DNA of 64,000 nt from the NCBI GenBank assembly GCA_002633005.1, contig NMRA01000029.1:336959-400958 (forward strand). Reading direction: 5' to 3'. Origin of the DNA: Phoronis australis. Its lineage: Eukaryota > Phoronida > Phoronidae. How positions within the stretch are numbered: the first letter of the stretch is position 1; each line of letters opens with the position of its first letter. Under the pieces are notes generated by a model. That model ran no database searches. It was not told where the DNA came from and saw only the letters and a list, made by a program, of their open reading frames with translations. The translations under genes were made by a program, and so were the position numbers. Positions 1 to 12,800 of this stretch are shown here, in pieces.

Positions 1-618
1 TTGGCCAAAGCCTAGCATATATTTTCACATTAGTGGTATGAATGTTTACTGAATGTAGGCCTACATCGCAAACTGTTATCGAATATCTTCGAAAAGCTGA
101 GATCAAGAAGTTGAGACCACAATGAGAATCAAAAATACTGTTGCACTCCTAATAGTTTGTCCGTGAACATTTATTATTAATGAAGTCAATGTTGTTCAGT
201 TTTGTTTTGAGAGAGAAATTATTCGAAATTTTCCATCTGTTGTAAATACAGCCCTACTTTGACAAATGGTTCGTGTAATGTTCCATACTAACTGAACTAG
301 GAGGTACAATATTTTATTCATGTTCTGGCTTTTCCGCTCAGGAACCAGTTTCATTGTAATGTCGTAAAATTAGGCTACAACATTTTTACACCGTGCAAAG
401 GCTGAACGTAGATTTACACCAACATTTCTGAAAATTTACAACATTTCGGTGAAACTCCGATAACCTAGCGATAACGAACCAACTGAACGAACTCTGTAAC
501 TTCATAATTACCCATCAGATGACGCTGGCAGTTGCATGAGAGCGAAGCTCCGCCCACTAACCGCAGAACGACTTGTGTCAGCCGTCGGTTACTCTTTTGT
601 TATCGGGTCATAGCCTTG

Positions 619-655
619 TATAAAGCGGGAAAGCAGGAATAGCCGAGTCAGATAC
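619..655 (+). promoter_or_regulatory. Candidate TATA/initiator core promoter of NUAK
   Basis: TATAAAG begins at 619 and an initiator-like TCAGATA has its A at 650, 31 bases downstream, which is the usual TATA-to-start distance. The region lies 80-115 bases before the first coding ATG. This is pattern matching only; there is no expression support. Confidence 0.4.
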
Positions 656-659
656 TAGT

Positions 660-738
660 ATGATTACGGGAGCGAATAGGTAGCGCAATACGACTTTTGG
701 AATATATGAGAGGCATTTTTGCCCAAGTTTACACATGA
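660..738 (+). promoter_or_regulatory. Two upstream ORFs in the NUAK leader
   Basis: If transcription starts near 650, the leader holds an ATG at 660 (seven codons, stop 681-683) and an ATG at 706 (ten codons, stop TGA 736-738). The second stop overlaps the main ATG at 735 as ATGA. Such uORFs often reduce or regulate initiation; that effect is inferred here. Confidence 0.4.
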
Positions 739-884
739 CGATCTTCAAAATGTCACATCCGATTCCTATGCGACAACATCACAAGCATCACAACTTGAAG
801 CATCGTTTTGATTTGATCAAAACTTTAGGACAAGGCACTTACGGAAAAGTGAAACTTGCGGTCGACAGACTTTCAGGAGAAAAG
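735..884 (+). CDS. NUAK: NUAK exon 1: N-terminus and glycine loop
   Basis: Encodes 50 residues, including the NUAK-typical [13 protein letters not shown] and GQGTYGKV, and ends at AAG|GTAAGA in phase 0. The ATG at 735 has C at -3; the in-frame ATG at 750 (Met6) has A at -3 and could be the main start. Confidence 0.9.
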
Positions 885-3800
885 GTAAGAGATCACACGT
901 GCAACCTATGCAGTTTTGGACATTGGTAAAATAAACTTCCATTTACCCTGCTGCTGTAGGCCTGCTGCAATTAAGATTCAGTCAGTCAAGCCAGTAAATG
1001 TAGGCCTAAGCCTACATGGTTTTATGCATGCCGTGCCTTTGTGGTGACATGAGTCATCACACCTCGTCACCAAGATTAATGTTTAGTTAAATTACATTTA
1101 TGTTCAGTCTGAAGTCAGTGTACCCCTGTTTAAATGCGTCAAACCCTGTTTTCTTGTCGTTGTTAATGTAATTTACATCGGATCATAAATTTGAGAATCA
1201 TCATAAATTTGTGGTTTTGGTAGGCTACTTTAGGTCTTTACTAAACTCAACGATTATTCAAGCATCAGCTTGCTGTTCATACTTAGGCCTAGGCCTATAG
1301 GTTTTTTAAGTTAAATTTTGTTTTTTGTTTTTGTTTGTGGCAGTGTATCTCTGGTAAATAGGCAATATTTACTAATAAATACCCCCAGATAACAGTGTTG
1401 TATTTTATAACCTGTAAGCATAGTACACAGTAGGCCCAATTGTTAAATTGGGTGGGACTGAGTAGTGTCCTGTTGGTGGAGAGGTGGGCTACCCTGTTTG
1501 TAAACATTATAAAGTAATGTCATTGTGTGGGTTAATATTATGTTTAAGTTAGTAGTTTGTGGTTGACATTACCATTGTGGCTGGTATGCAAGACAATGTG
1601 TGCTCAAATCAATGAACCTAATATAGACCAATGATTAATTCAGGTACAATTCACATGTCCTTGCAAGATTGGTTCCGCACATGGTCTGGGGAGTGTATAC
1701 TCAGTAGGGGGTGGTCGATTTCATTCCAGACTTTTGTTTTAGTCTAATGGGCATAGGAAATGTGTTTAGGTTAGCATCTATGAATAAATTGACAGACTTA
1801 TGCTAACCAGATTTACATAAGTAAAACCTTAGGGGATCTAGTTTGAAATTTTGTGTGAAATAATTTCAGTTGTCTGGTGTTAAAGGTTGTTGTGAATTGG
1901 CAAGTTGGTGTTTTTGATTAAGTAAATTGTTGCTTGTAACTGGTTACATGCAGTACATTTATGTTAGTGGATTCCTGTGGTTAAATAATCCTATTTAGAT
2001 ATTGGCTCTGTTTCCATTTACATGTATCCTAATCATTTCCTTGTGTCGCCTGAAAAGTCACCAAAGGTTATAGAAAAGCTGTTTGACCACATTTCAAAGA
2101 GAAGTAAAAAGTAAAAAATAGTATGGCCGTACATGAAGCAGAGGAATTTTTGTGTGTAATCCTCAAAAAATAAACAATGTAGTGTAGTAGGTGCTTAGTT
2201 TGGCACATGTCACATAGATTGGTCCCATTATTCCTTGAGTGAAACTAGTTCTCCATGCGGACTGTTTTTGTTAGATCAGTGCCCTCGGCAAGCTCTCTCC
2301 CATACTCTAGCCAATGATCTCCCTGTGGGGCAATCCAACGCTTGTTAATTAATCCAATTTCATATCCAGATATGATGTTTGTTTTATTCTTGAAATCGTT
2401 GCATGTGTTTCCGAACCATATCAAATAAAATATTTAAATAATGTAATTTTTATCTTCTGGAAATCTGCACTTAGAATTATCTTTTCTTGTTTATTTTGGA
2501 TAAATATAGTTTTTATGTAAGGGGGGTCACAGCGAATTTGTGGGTTTTTATCTTGATGACCAGTGTCCTTCAGTGGTTTTCTCAGTTGGCTACTTCAGCA
2601 TTGTAAATGTATGTTTATTCTTGACTTCCTTGTGTAGTTAGAACTGTCATTAACAGATCTCCGTTTCCTGCCCAAGTGCTGAAATATTTATTCAAGTTGT
2701 AAATGTCTGTTAGCCACATCCTTGGCTGGTGGATTTTAGTGGTAAATATTTTTCTTGGAACATTCTCTGCTGTGTGCAGTGGTCCAGCGTAGGAGTTTTG
2801 GCCTTTGGATTATGGAGTCCTCACAGGTTAATTAGCAGGGGATAAAGGTGTTTTTACCCAATCTTGCAACAAATATTTTCTCTGCAGGGCTTCTTTGAGT
2901 GGACTAAGGTCATTACTTAGAAACTGTTTTCTTTTGCACTGAACCAGTTGTTGTCGTACTGTGTAGTGACTGGCCCTTTGCTATGAAGCAGAAAGATTGT
3001 CCGTTGAGTCAGAAATTTCTCTAAATCAACAAATACGCGGTTGTTTTTCGAGCCTTACCCATTCAAGTCCTCAACACATGCATGGTCTCTGTGTTGTATT
3101 GTGATGCAACTGCTATGGAAAATTTTGGCCAGTCTTGACAAGTCTATACAGTCTGTTCTTGCTCATTATTTTTTTTTGCATAGTTGTGATGTAGTGCAAC
3201 AAATTAAGGTTAACATAGGGGTAATAACATTTTCTATTCACCATTTTATTCTCCACTATAGACAAAGCATTCACCAGCAGTTCTCTATAGGGGTGGGGAT
3301 TAGAATATAGATTGTTATCAGGGGAGAATAATAAACTATCCCCAGGTAATCATGCCCAATTAAGCAAAGGGTGCATTGCAAAGCAGTTCTGGCTTTTTAT
3401 GCTCTTGTTTCCTAAATGTTCTTTTGTTGTCAAAGTTGAAAAGTTGCTTTCAATAAACAATTTGCTCTGTAGCTTCATTGACTAGATTCAGTAAGCGCCC
3501 AATAAAGGCTTTGTATTTGACTAGTAAAAAGTGCCGCTTATGTTGTAACCCTGCCCCCGCCAGTTTTATCGGAGATTTTCAATGGCCTGGTCAAAACAAA
3601 GCCTCATCCAATGGCTAGGCGTCTCAAAACAAAACATGTTTTTCTCCCGCCAAATGCAGAACACGTCGTTAGCTACCCAAAGTTTTTGTGTTTGCGTTCC
3701 ATCGGAGTTCTGATATAACGTAATAAATTTTTGTGTTTGTCTGGTGATAAGCCTCACATTCTGTTTGAGAACGGGTCCTATTTCCTGTTACCTGACCTTG

Positions 3801-6800
3801 GTGAGCAAACACGCAGACAGTTTCGATTTAATACGGATCAAGATAGATTTCAATTTAATCTGTTATTGAAATCATCTCTTGCAGAAGCTGGCTATAATGC
3901 AATTGAATTTGCACAAATCACATGCCGAAGTATACTGAAAATTTTTTGGAAGTCAACTTGGGCGCTAAAATGGTGCTTAAGTCATAAAAATTTTAAGAAA
4001 ACTTCAGAGGTCTTAAATACTGAACACAAACTTTGTTGTCCTTACTTCTCAATATTTTATTAAGGTTGGGGTTAGGGGTACCATGACATCTCTGTGTTGT
4101 TGCAATGATCACAACTGAACACTAACGCCTCCACGCATTTCTACATTCCTACTCTGTTTGAACAAAATAAGAATCTCCTATTCTCCCCTGTTTAACAAAT
4201 ATACATTGCCAAGTTTGTTCATAAACACCAGTTGGGTATTCCTATTTCAAACTGTAGACTTGCGATTATTGAACTGGGTTGTGTAAGTTGCTTCTCAATT
4301 GATTGCGTGGATGAATTCTGTTTAGAGTATAAATAACTGTGATGCATGGTTCTGTCGATAAGTGAACATTGGATTTTGACAGTTTTTTTGTACAAGCCGG
4401 AAGTGCTTTTTGTATTTTGTAGGGATTCTTTATTGACTTTCTATAAAAATGCGGCTACTTATTTATTGATTTAGGTGTTTGATTAGTATTGTGGAGTAGT
4501 GTATATGCCAAATAGTGCATTTTAAGAATCCAGGCTTTAAAAAATGCGACCTGGTGTGTGTGTGTTTGGCCTGCACTTGTGTCATGTTGATATCATTGAA
4601 AATTATGGCCACAAAGAATCACTGATATAAGTGCCAAAGTTTTTTGTCCACTTCCAAGCATTTTTAATTGTTTGAAGCTATATTTGGCATATCACTTAAT
4701 CACTTTTGACATGTTTTTCTGCGAAGTGCTAAAAATAAATCCTGCCCTATCAAAGGCTATCCTAAAATCTACCAGCGTTATCGACAAACCTTGTGATTTG
4801 CGTGACATTTCTCACTATAGGCACTGACACACCTCGTTATCTTGCTTGTGATGAATTGATATTTTATTCAGATTTCATGTTAGTTTTTCGAAAAATATCG
4901 CTCACTTATCCATAACGAGGCTGATAGCAATGGGTGCGTCGTCCATGTGATTTTATCGGTACACGCGCACCTGAATTTTTCAATGGAGTCCAAACAATAT
5001 ATGACCTCCTGCTGAGATAAGACGGATCTAAACCGTGTCATGTGTTTTCATGCAGATTAAGTCGAGTGGCAGTAATCACGTTAAATATTGCGCGTTTTGT
5101 CTATTTCAGGTGGCAATAAAGTCAATAAAGAAAAAGAAGATAGAAAATGATCAAGATCTAGTCAGAATCAAACGAGAGATTGAAATCATGTCTTCACTCA
5201 GCCACCCCCATATTGTTAACATTCAGGAAGGTAAGTGTATTGTCCTAAGGCTGATGGTTACTATGGAAACCATCTGGAACACTGTGCCTGGTGGTTTTAT
5301 TTAATTGTGTGCATAATGTCCGTTTCTGTCCAGAAATGTTAAGATAAATTTCTTGTTAACTCTCAAAATATAGCATACTCTGGAACTCTCAAACTTTTAC
5401 GTGTCGCCACTCTGTCTCATTTTTGCTTGGCTAATCACTGAAAGTGTCTGACAAATGTTGAAATCAGTGCACTCTTCAATTATCAATTATCAATTATTTC
5501 ACTGTTCACCCAACTTGAGCAAACCGTACGCGAAAATCATGCTAGAAACTTATGTATGTCCATATTTGTTCTCCATACACAGACATTGTAGGGACCCACT
5601 TGTTGTGCCATTAAAACCCGACCCATTCTAAGCGGGTTTTTTGGCGCTTTGTATAGGCGGATAATACGAGTCTTTAAACATATCATGCTGGATTTACCTA
5701 CACCATCAGGAAATGAATTGAAAAATCCCACTATTTGTTTGCTAAACAAAACGGTCGCCAGCTCGCTCCCGAAAGCAAACAGAACCCTGAATGAAAAAAG
5801 CTCAGCTCAGTGAAACTCGGGATCAGAACTATTGTATTTAAACAAAATTTTATGCTATTCCTTGAAATGAACTTGTTTTAAACAAGTGCAGATGTTACCA
5901 GTCAGGGGAAGTTTGTCATTGGGTTCTTAAGTTCAGTCATTGTATTTTTTCTATTCAGCTTCAAAAAGCATTCGAATCCGTCTGGGGTCATCATACGAAC
6001 CTCTTTGTTTGTCCCTAGTGTGTCTTTTCCCTTGTCTGCTTAATGTCAGCGAGTAAAATCGCATTGGCTTTCAAACACCTGTGAAAGATTCTCCCGAGTG
6101 CATTTTGTCTGTTCTCCGAATCGAATACAGTCCATCTTTGTCAAAACAAAAAACCTGTATGTTTGCTTGGTCTAAACCACTAATTGGGCGTTAAAAGTCT
6201 GGTCTCAGGGCATTGTATAGCATGTTTGCTTATATGCTTACAACCTTGTGACAGTAGAAATATGGGCCTCATGTCACCCACTCAAAAGTGGATGTCACCA
6301 TGTCAATAAATATTTGATGTGCATAGGCGTTGCCCCCTGAAACCAACAATCAGGCTTTAGTGGTCTTTTAAAGAGGTGATGAATTTTGAGAAAGGGTTAC
6401 ATCAGACACCACTCTTGTTTCTGTGAAGAAATCATATTTTGTTACCTCGGTAATTAGCTGTAGTTTTTATTCAGATGTGTGTGGTCTTTTTATACTTCCA
6501 TTGTGGCTATTTGCATTTTTAGGACGACTTATAATCTCTGGTACCTTTACATGCTCATGTTAATTTGTTTTTAACATTCTTCAATGCTGCTATAAACATT
6601 TACTACCAGTGTCATTCTTTTCTATTAAAGCCCAGCCAAAGACATAATTACAACAATAAAACTACCTTGGTCGCCTCTTTTTGTCTATAGTTGGGAGACT
6701 GGCTGTACTTGAGGTTAAGTGATTTTTCATGCTCCAAGCATCAAAACATCTATTATTAGTATCACTGTTGTTCTTTGTGTAGGAGAGATAGGCCAACCTG

Positions 6801-9800
6801 TGTCTGTTGGACAGTATTGTTTTTCCGCTCAGTGAATGACCAATTTTGATGTCTGTGGTAAAACTAGAGACAATCTTGCCTGATAAGGACAGCTATAAAA
6901 TTTCCACCACAAATTTGGACAATTGTGGTCCCCGTCAATTATCCGATTGTAACCACCCACTATTGTTCCCAAGTGTCCCAGTGGTCTCAAATTCTCATCC
7001 CTGCTTCACAAAGTAGAGACTAAATTGACCTGGAATTATTTGTCTAGTAACTAACTGCCTGACTATACTTAACAATGCATCAGTTATTGCCCCCTTTCCT
7101 TTTTGGTAAATGCTGGTTATTCATTTATTACTGGTGGTTAGTGCTTTAAAATAATATAGCAACACTAAAGTACAAACACTAAATTTTTTTTGGCACTAAC
7201 TGTAAAATGCTCATAATTTTTCAATTTGTTTCAAAGCCTGACAAGATGCCAGTAACAAATCACATTTCTAAACATGAGTTGTATTGATTAAGATTCAGTG
7301 ACGTAGAGAATGAAATTCTCGCCTTAACAGTAATGTGGCAGGTCACGGAATTGCACGGTTCTGTTTCGATTGATCAAGTATCGTAGAAATTCTGATACAA
7401 GCAGAACAACAAGGTACTGACTTCAACTTCAGTTCGGGATCGATGGTGCTAGTAATGATGTAAACAAATAAACGCAGGATTTTAATTGGGTCATTTCTAT
7501 CTAGGAATGAAATTTATAGTCCTAGATTCTGTTGAACTCAAAGATAATGTCATTGTTTACAGCCAGTGGTTCAAATTTAGAGTTAGTTCTCAAAAATAGC
7601 ACAACTGAACACCTGCCAGAGCAGTATTTTTAGAAAACATTATGTTGCAAAATTTACATGGACTGAGTTGTTTGTGGTCAGTCCAATGATGAATTTACAC
7701 TCAGGGCTTAAAGAAGCTTCTTGCTGGGTTTTTCACAATTACTGAGCAATCCATTAACAATTTGTCTCATAAACAAGTTATTAAAGCAGCGTTAACTTCC
7801 AATCAGTGAGGGTATCTCTGCAGTTGGCCACTGTCTACCAGCGTTGTTGGAATGTTTTTTGTTTTAGTCATGGCCAGCTATTGCTGTGGCACCAGTATAT
7901 GTTTGTGTGAGTCATGACGTATGACAGCCACTTGAAACAGCGTGTTTTGGTGTCCACATAAACTATGGACTGTGCAATGAATAAGTGCTCCATAGCATGA
8001 AATCTATTTACCTAGCGTGTCTGCGAGGCTGCCAACTTCTCCAGCTAATCTACTCAGCCTGCTTATTAAACTCTTCCCCAATTAATAAATAATTTATGAT
8101 ACGAGGAGACCCTGGGAACGAATGGTTTTGTTCTTGACCCGATTTCTGGTGATACATGACCATTTAAGTGATCATCATGGATTGTTGTGGGTGATTCAAA
8201 CTGCTGAGCATTGGGGAATCTGGTGAAAATATTTGATTTCACTGGTTGGACTATTGCAAGATCAGCAAGTGCAACTTTGTTCAGTTCCTGTGTGGTGGTC
8301 AACTGAGTTCTTCCAAGATAAACCCATCCAAATGGGACATAGTAAAAATTTCTTATCTCGTCCTATTCAAATATTGATCAAGATGATGTCATCCCCAGGG
8401 TGTCGTTTTGTTTGATTCCCAGATATTTAAATTCACTAGTGAAAACTGGTCAATAGGTTTTTCTTAGGATTCCATGATAGCGTCTCTCCGTGGGTGAATT
8501 GAATTGGACTGTCCACTCGGTCAGCAGGTTGTATTGTGTAAAGGACTTATCTGGAGGGTTCAAGTGGCATGGTCTAGTAGTAAACAAGTCCAGTGCTAGT
8601 GAATTTCTTATTCAATGTTATGTAAGTTAGCCTGAGATTCTGTGAAATATACAAACACCATGTTTTGGTGAACTGGAACCAACTTGTGTGGCGCAAAAGG
8701 CACATAAAGGGCACGGCGATGACTTCTATAATGAAGCTGTAAAATTTTTGGTATTTGGCAATTTTGTTGTTGTTTTCGATCAAAACATAAATGATACCGT
8801 GCGTATAAAGGGACTTTCATCATACAGGTTTGTAGCGAGATGGAGTTGTTTTGTTTTAATCTCCTCTGCATGTTGGTGTGTGAAAGTCTGTGTTAGTTCT
8901 TCTGTGTATTCATGGACTTGTTTGTTATTTCACTATTATGGAGACATTATTGTTGCAAGTGTCAGCCTCTCCTTTCAAGCTACCTGCTCTGTTTTGCTAC
9001 CCTGTGTCACTTGTCTGGACACGACTGCCTGCCATCCAATCACAGGCCAGCAATGACACTTTTGACCTTTACTGACCAATCAGATACCAGATGAGCCATT
9101 TGTGACCTGTACACAGGTCACTGAGGTTAGGTAACACCTCTGCTACTTGACAATCACATGTTGACCACTGATTTCATGTGCAAGTATACAGTGATGATTA
9201 TCTTCAGCCCTATACAAATATCCAGCTTTCATAGTATTAACCTTTCCCAGCTTGTTTTGAAAAGACACCCTGGCAAGGGAATTCCGACACCTTGGTGGCC
9301 CCATTGAGATTATGTGTACATAGAAACCCCATCACGTAATAACACTGAGAGGTTTTACCTGGATTTGATTCTTAGAATCCCGCAGATAAATTACACGGGT
9401 ACATATATTCAGTTTCACCCATTCGTGAACAATGGGGTAATTGAATTCCGTGTTAAGTTTGCTGTGGGAAGTACTCAAAATCAATTTTCTGAGAAAACAT
9501 TGCCACATTATAATGGAACTGTATTTGTGTACTCTCTGTTTCAGGTGCTCTTTAACAATGAAATGAAAATTAATTTATACTTTGTAGTTTAAGGTATGAC
9601 TTCTACTAATCCCAGACAGACACCCATTCCACACAAGCTTTTTTTTTAAAAACTCATAGTGTAGCAATTATCTTGTGGAAACATGATAGGAAAAAAATAG
9701 GCCTCGTGTGCGTATTAGTGGTTTCAGATGTCACTGTTGTACAAAAGGGTTTGTTATCTGTAGTCTGTTGTAGAACTGTCCTCCAAAGCAGTCTGTTGTG

Positions 9801-12800
9801 TGCGCCTACGCCTTTCTGACGAATTTCGCCGCCTAGCAGGGGGTACTGTTTGACAAGCCATTATCAAGTGCTCTCTAAACTGTAAACAAGCTTTTAAAGT
9901 TTCAAGAAAGATACACACCGGTGTTTGAAATTTTCAAAAAGAGGTTGTTTTTCCTCTGAAATAAAATCAACAAGCTGCATGAATAACGTGTGGTCAAAGT
10001 AGAAAACAAACTTGCTTCAGATTAGAATTTAATGTTGATATCAAATTCTCAGCTAATATCACTAGTTCTCCTTGAAAGCAAAGTTGTTGTTACTCAAGTA
10101 AACACAGATTGCACTGTGCTTTGAAATTTATTTTGCCAGTCTCAACAAACTGTCCATATTCATCGCTGAACTTCAGTGAGAAACGTGCAACAGCCAAACT
10201 TGCCTTTGGTATTTATTTACATTAATTCTCTTCTCCCTGGGAAGCCATCTTGCTTAGCTACACACTATTATGTAATAATCAAGTTGTTTACCATCAAGAA
10301 GGACCAAAGTAAGGTGGAGATTAAGACTTGTTATTGCAACTGTAATTAACATAATTAGATATCTGGCCAAATTTATCTCAAAGATTGCCTCTTGCCAAAT
10401 CGATCACCATGGGTTCTCCTCGCATGACTGGTAGAGATTTCTCAGATTTGCAAATTTTCTTTCCCCTGGGGGAACTCCCCAAGAGAATATGATGGTTATT
10501 ATCTTCCCCCTTCAGGCTCTCCCCCCTCCCTTATCATGATGTTTTCTACTGAAATGTCTGTCTACTGAAGTTTCAGTTGAATAATGTGCCATTGTGCTCT
10601 TGACAGTATTTTCTATCTACAACAACATATACTTAGAAACTCACAGAACAACACCCCCACTAATCCAACCAGAGGTGCAAATGGCCCATATTTCCAGGTA
10701 AACGTGCCATTTAGGGTAATTAGGAAATTTTCCGTGTATAACTCTTTGGGAGTTTTGAAATCACAAAAGCCTTTTTCACTTTACCTTATTGCCAAGACAG
10801 GCGGAGTTGACGGGGACAAAACGCAATTTCCTTCATGCACATGCATTTTTTGACATGGGACGATTTTGTGTGAACGGTTTGAATATCCCACTGCACAACA
10901 ATGGCCATATGAAGGCATAATGTTTGCAACGAATTTATGAAAAACGCTGGAATATATCTCATTGCATTTAATCCATACTAGAAAGCAGAGCGTTGTCTGC
11001 CAACTACTCTATCGCCATCTAGTGACAAAATGTAATTCATCATGTCACTACTCCATCAAAAAATGGCAAATTTCCTGGAAGATGTCCTTTTCCATTTTGG
11101 GTCTTTTCCCATGTGGCAGCTGGCCAAGGGGAGCTGGTTGCTTCGACACTGTCCAGGTACCAGATGTTATGTTTGAAAACTGGGCCCTGGTTGACCACAA
11201 AAGTGCAGCGCCTGAGAACCCCAGTGAAAGGCCCCTTGTTTGGGTGAATAAGCGACCTCTGTTTGACTGGGCCTGCCTGGTGTGTTCATACTTACAGAGC
11301 CCATTATGGCACAGCACATACATTAAGATTGTACAATACACAATGGTCTCTGACACACTGTTTGCTGTGTATTCTGTAAGAAGTGTATATTGCAGTCCAT
11401 TAGGCTCCATGGCATCAACCCAGTGTGGGGGATTGCATGAAGTCCAATGAATAATGCCGACGTGGCAGATTCCGAAGCCCATTTGTGAAATATTTTTGTT
11501 TCCCCGTTTTTACACCTTTGAGATGGTAAGGTAGATAGGCGGGTAAAGTCTGTTGTTTATTTTTTTTTAATTCGGTCTGGTAGACACTTGCTCTTTTTGT
11601 TGCACTAATATCCAGTTGTTAAAATTGAAACAAATTTGTTTCAGGTCACAAATAAAATGTTATTGAGCATCGCTTATAACTGTTTGACCTATGTGCCTGC
11701 ACATGAAAGTGACTCAGCCAGGATTATTATGCTTGTCTGTGTTGAATGAGTCTCATACATTGGTGTCACACCCCAGATGCTGGTATATGGGTATCTCAAG
11801 CTGACACTGATTACTATGTCAGCACATCGCTGACATTTTTTTACATAAATCACCATGCCTGCTTTAATTTTCTTGGAAGCAATTAAGTTTCTAAAAAAGT
11901 AAGTACATTCTGTTCTCCGCTACCACCATATGTGTTATTGTTGTTGAACCCCACGATTCATTGATTTTTATCTGCACATATTAGTAAATTAAATTATGCC
12001 AATAATACTACAGTTATAACTAAATCATTCCTTGAATGTTGCTATCACTGTTACGGCAAATTCATGCTTTTATTTTCGCCCTATTTCCCAGACACATACA
12101 AGCCCTTGTGTCCAAACATTTCCCAGTTGGCGGTGAGTCTCTTCAATATGCTGATTTAGGCCCAGGGCTAGTCACCATTGTTCGCCATTCAAAGCCCCGT
12201 GTGGTGTTGGAACCCGCAACAAACATACACCTGCCTAAGTCAGGATTTAGAGTGGGATCAGTCCCTTTGTCTCCAGGGCGTCTTCTTTGAATTAGTCTGT
12301 CGACCCTTTCTGCAACATTTAAGCCAATAATCACCCTTTCCTCTTGATCTCTGGTGTCTTTTGTCATGCCTTGTGGCTAATTCCATCAATGTAAGCCCTT
12401 CTACAAGGCAGAGTTGTTTACAATACCATAATGCAGGGTCTGTTTTTCCCAAAATTCTGTTTGTGCCCTGGATATTGATAATCATATCATTGTAACGTAA
12501 TTATTCATCACCATGGAAAAAAGATTTCGAAATTATGTAAAAATTGAGTTCGTTTCGCCATGAGCCTTTTCATGTTTCTGATGTTAAATTTAGCACCATG
12601 GTAACCATTGTGGCGGACAAGGTTCCTTTTTCTCATTGACGTGTTCCTGACACGGCTAACTGCGGTTATTCATTCATTCTGCTCCTGGGCTTAGTAACTC
12701 CGCTCATTTGGCGAGCTGTCAAGCGAGTTTTTTGTGATTCCATCATGTGCGATTATTTTAAATCATGAGTATTAGTCTTCATGTGGTTGCATTGATTGTA

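Noticed and set aside
3731-4063. 110-codon ORF (+) in NUAK intron 1
   Set aside because: Composition looks protein-like at first, but there is no homology signal and the kinase frame joins exon 1 to exon 2 directly.
9314-9592. 92-codon ORF (+) in NUAK intron 2
   Set aside because: No family resemblance, no acceptor/donor of fitting phase, and the NUAK kinase domain is already complete without it.
10962-11482. Overlapping ORFs of 162 (+) and 144 (-) codons in NUAK intron 2
   Set aside because: Open on both strands at once, no domain, no splice context; typical chance ORFs in a less AT-rich patch.
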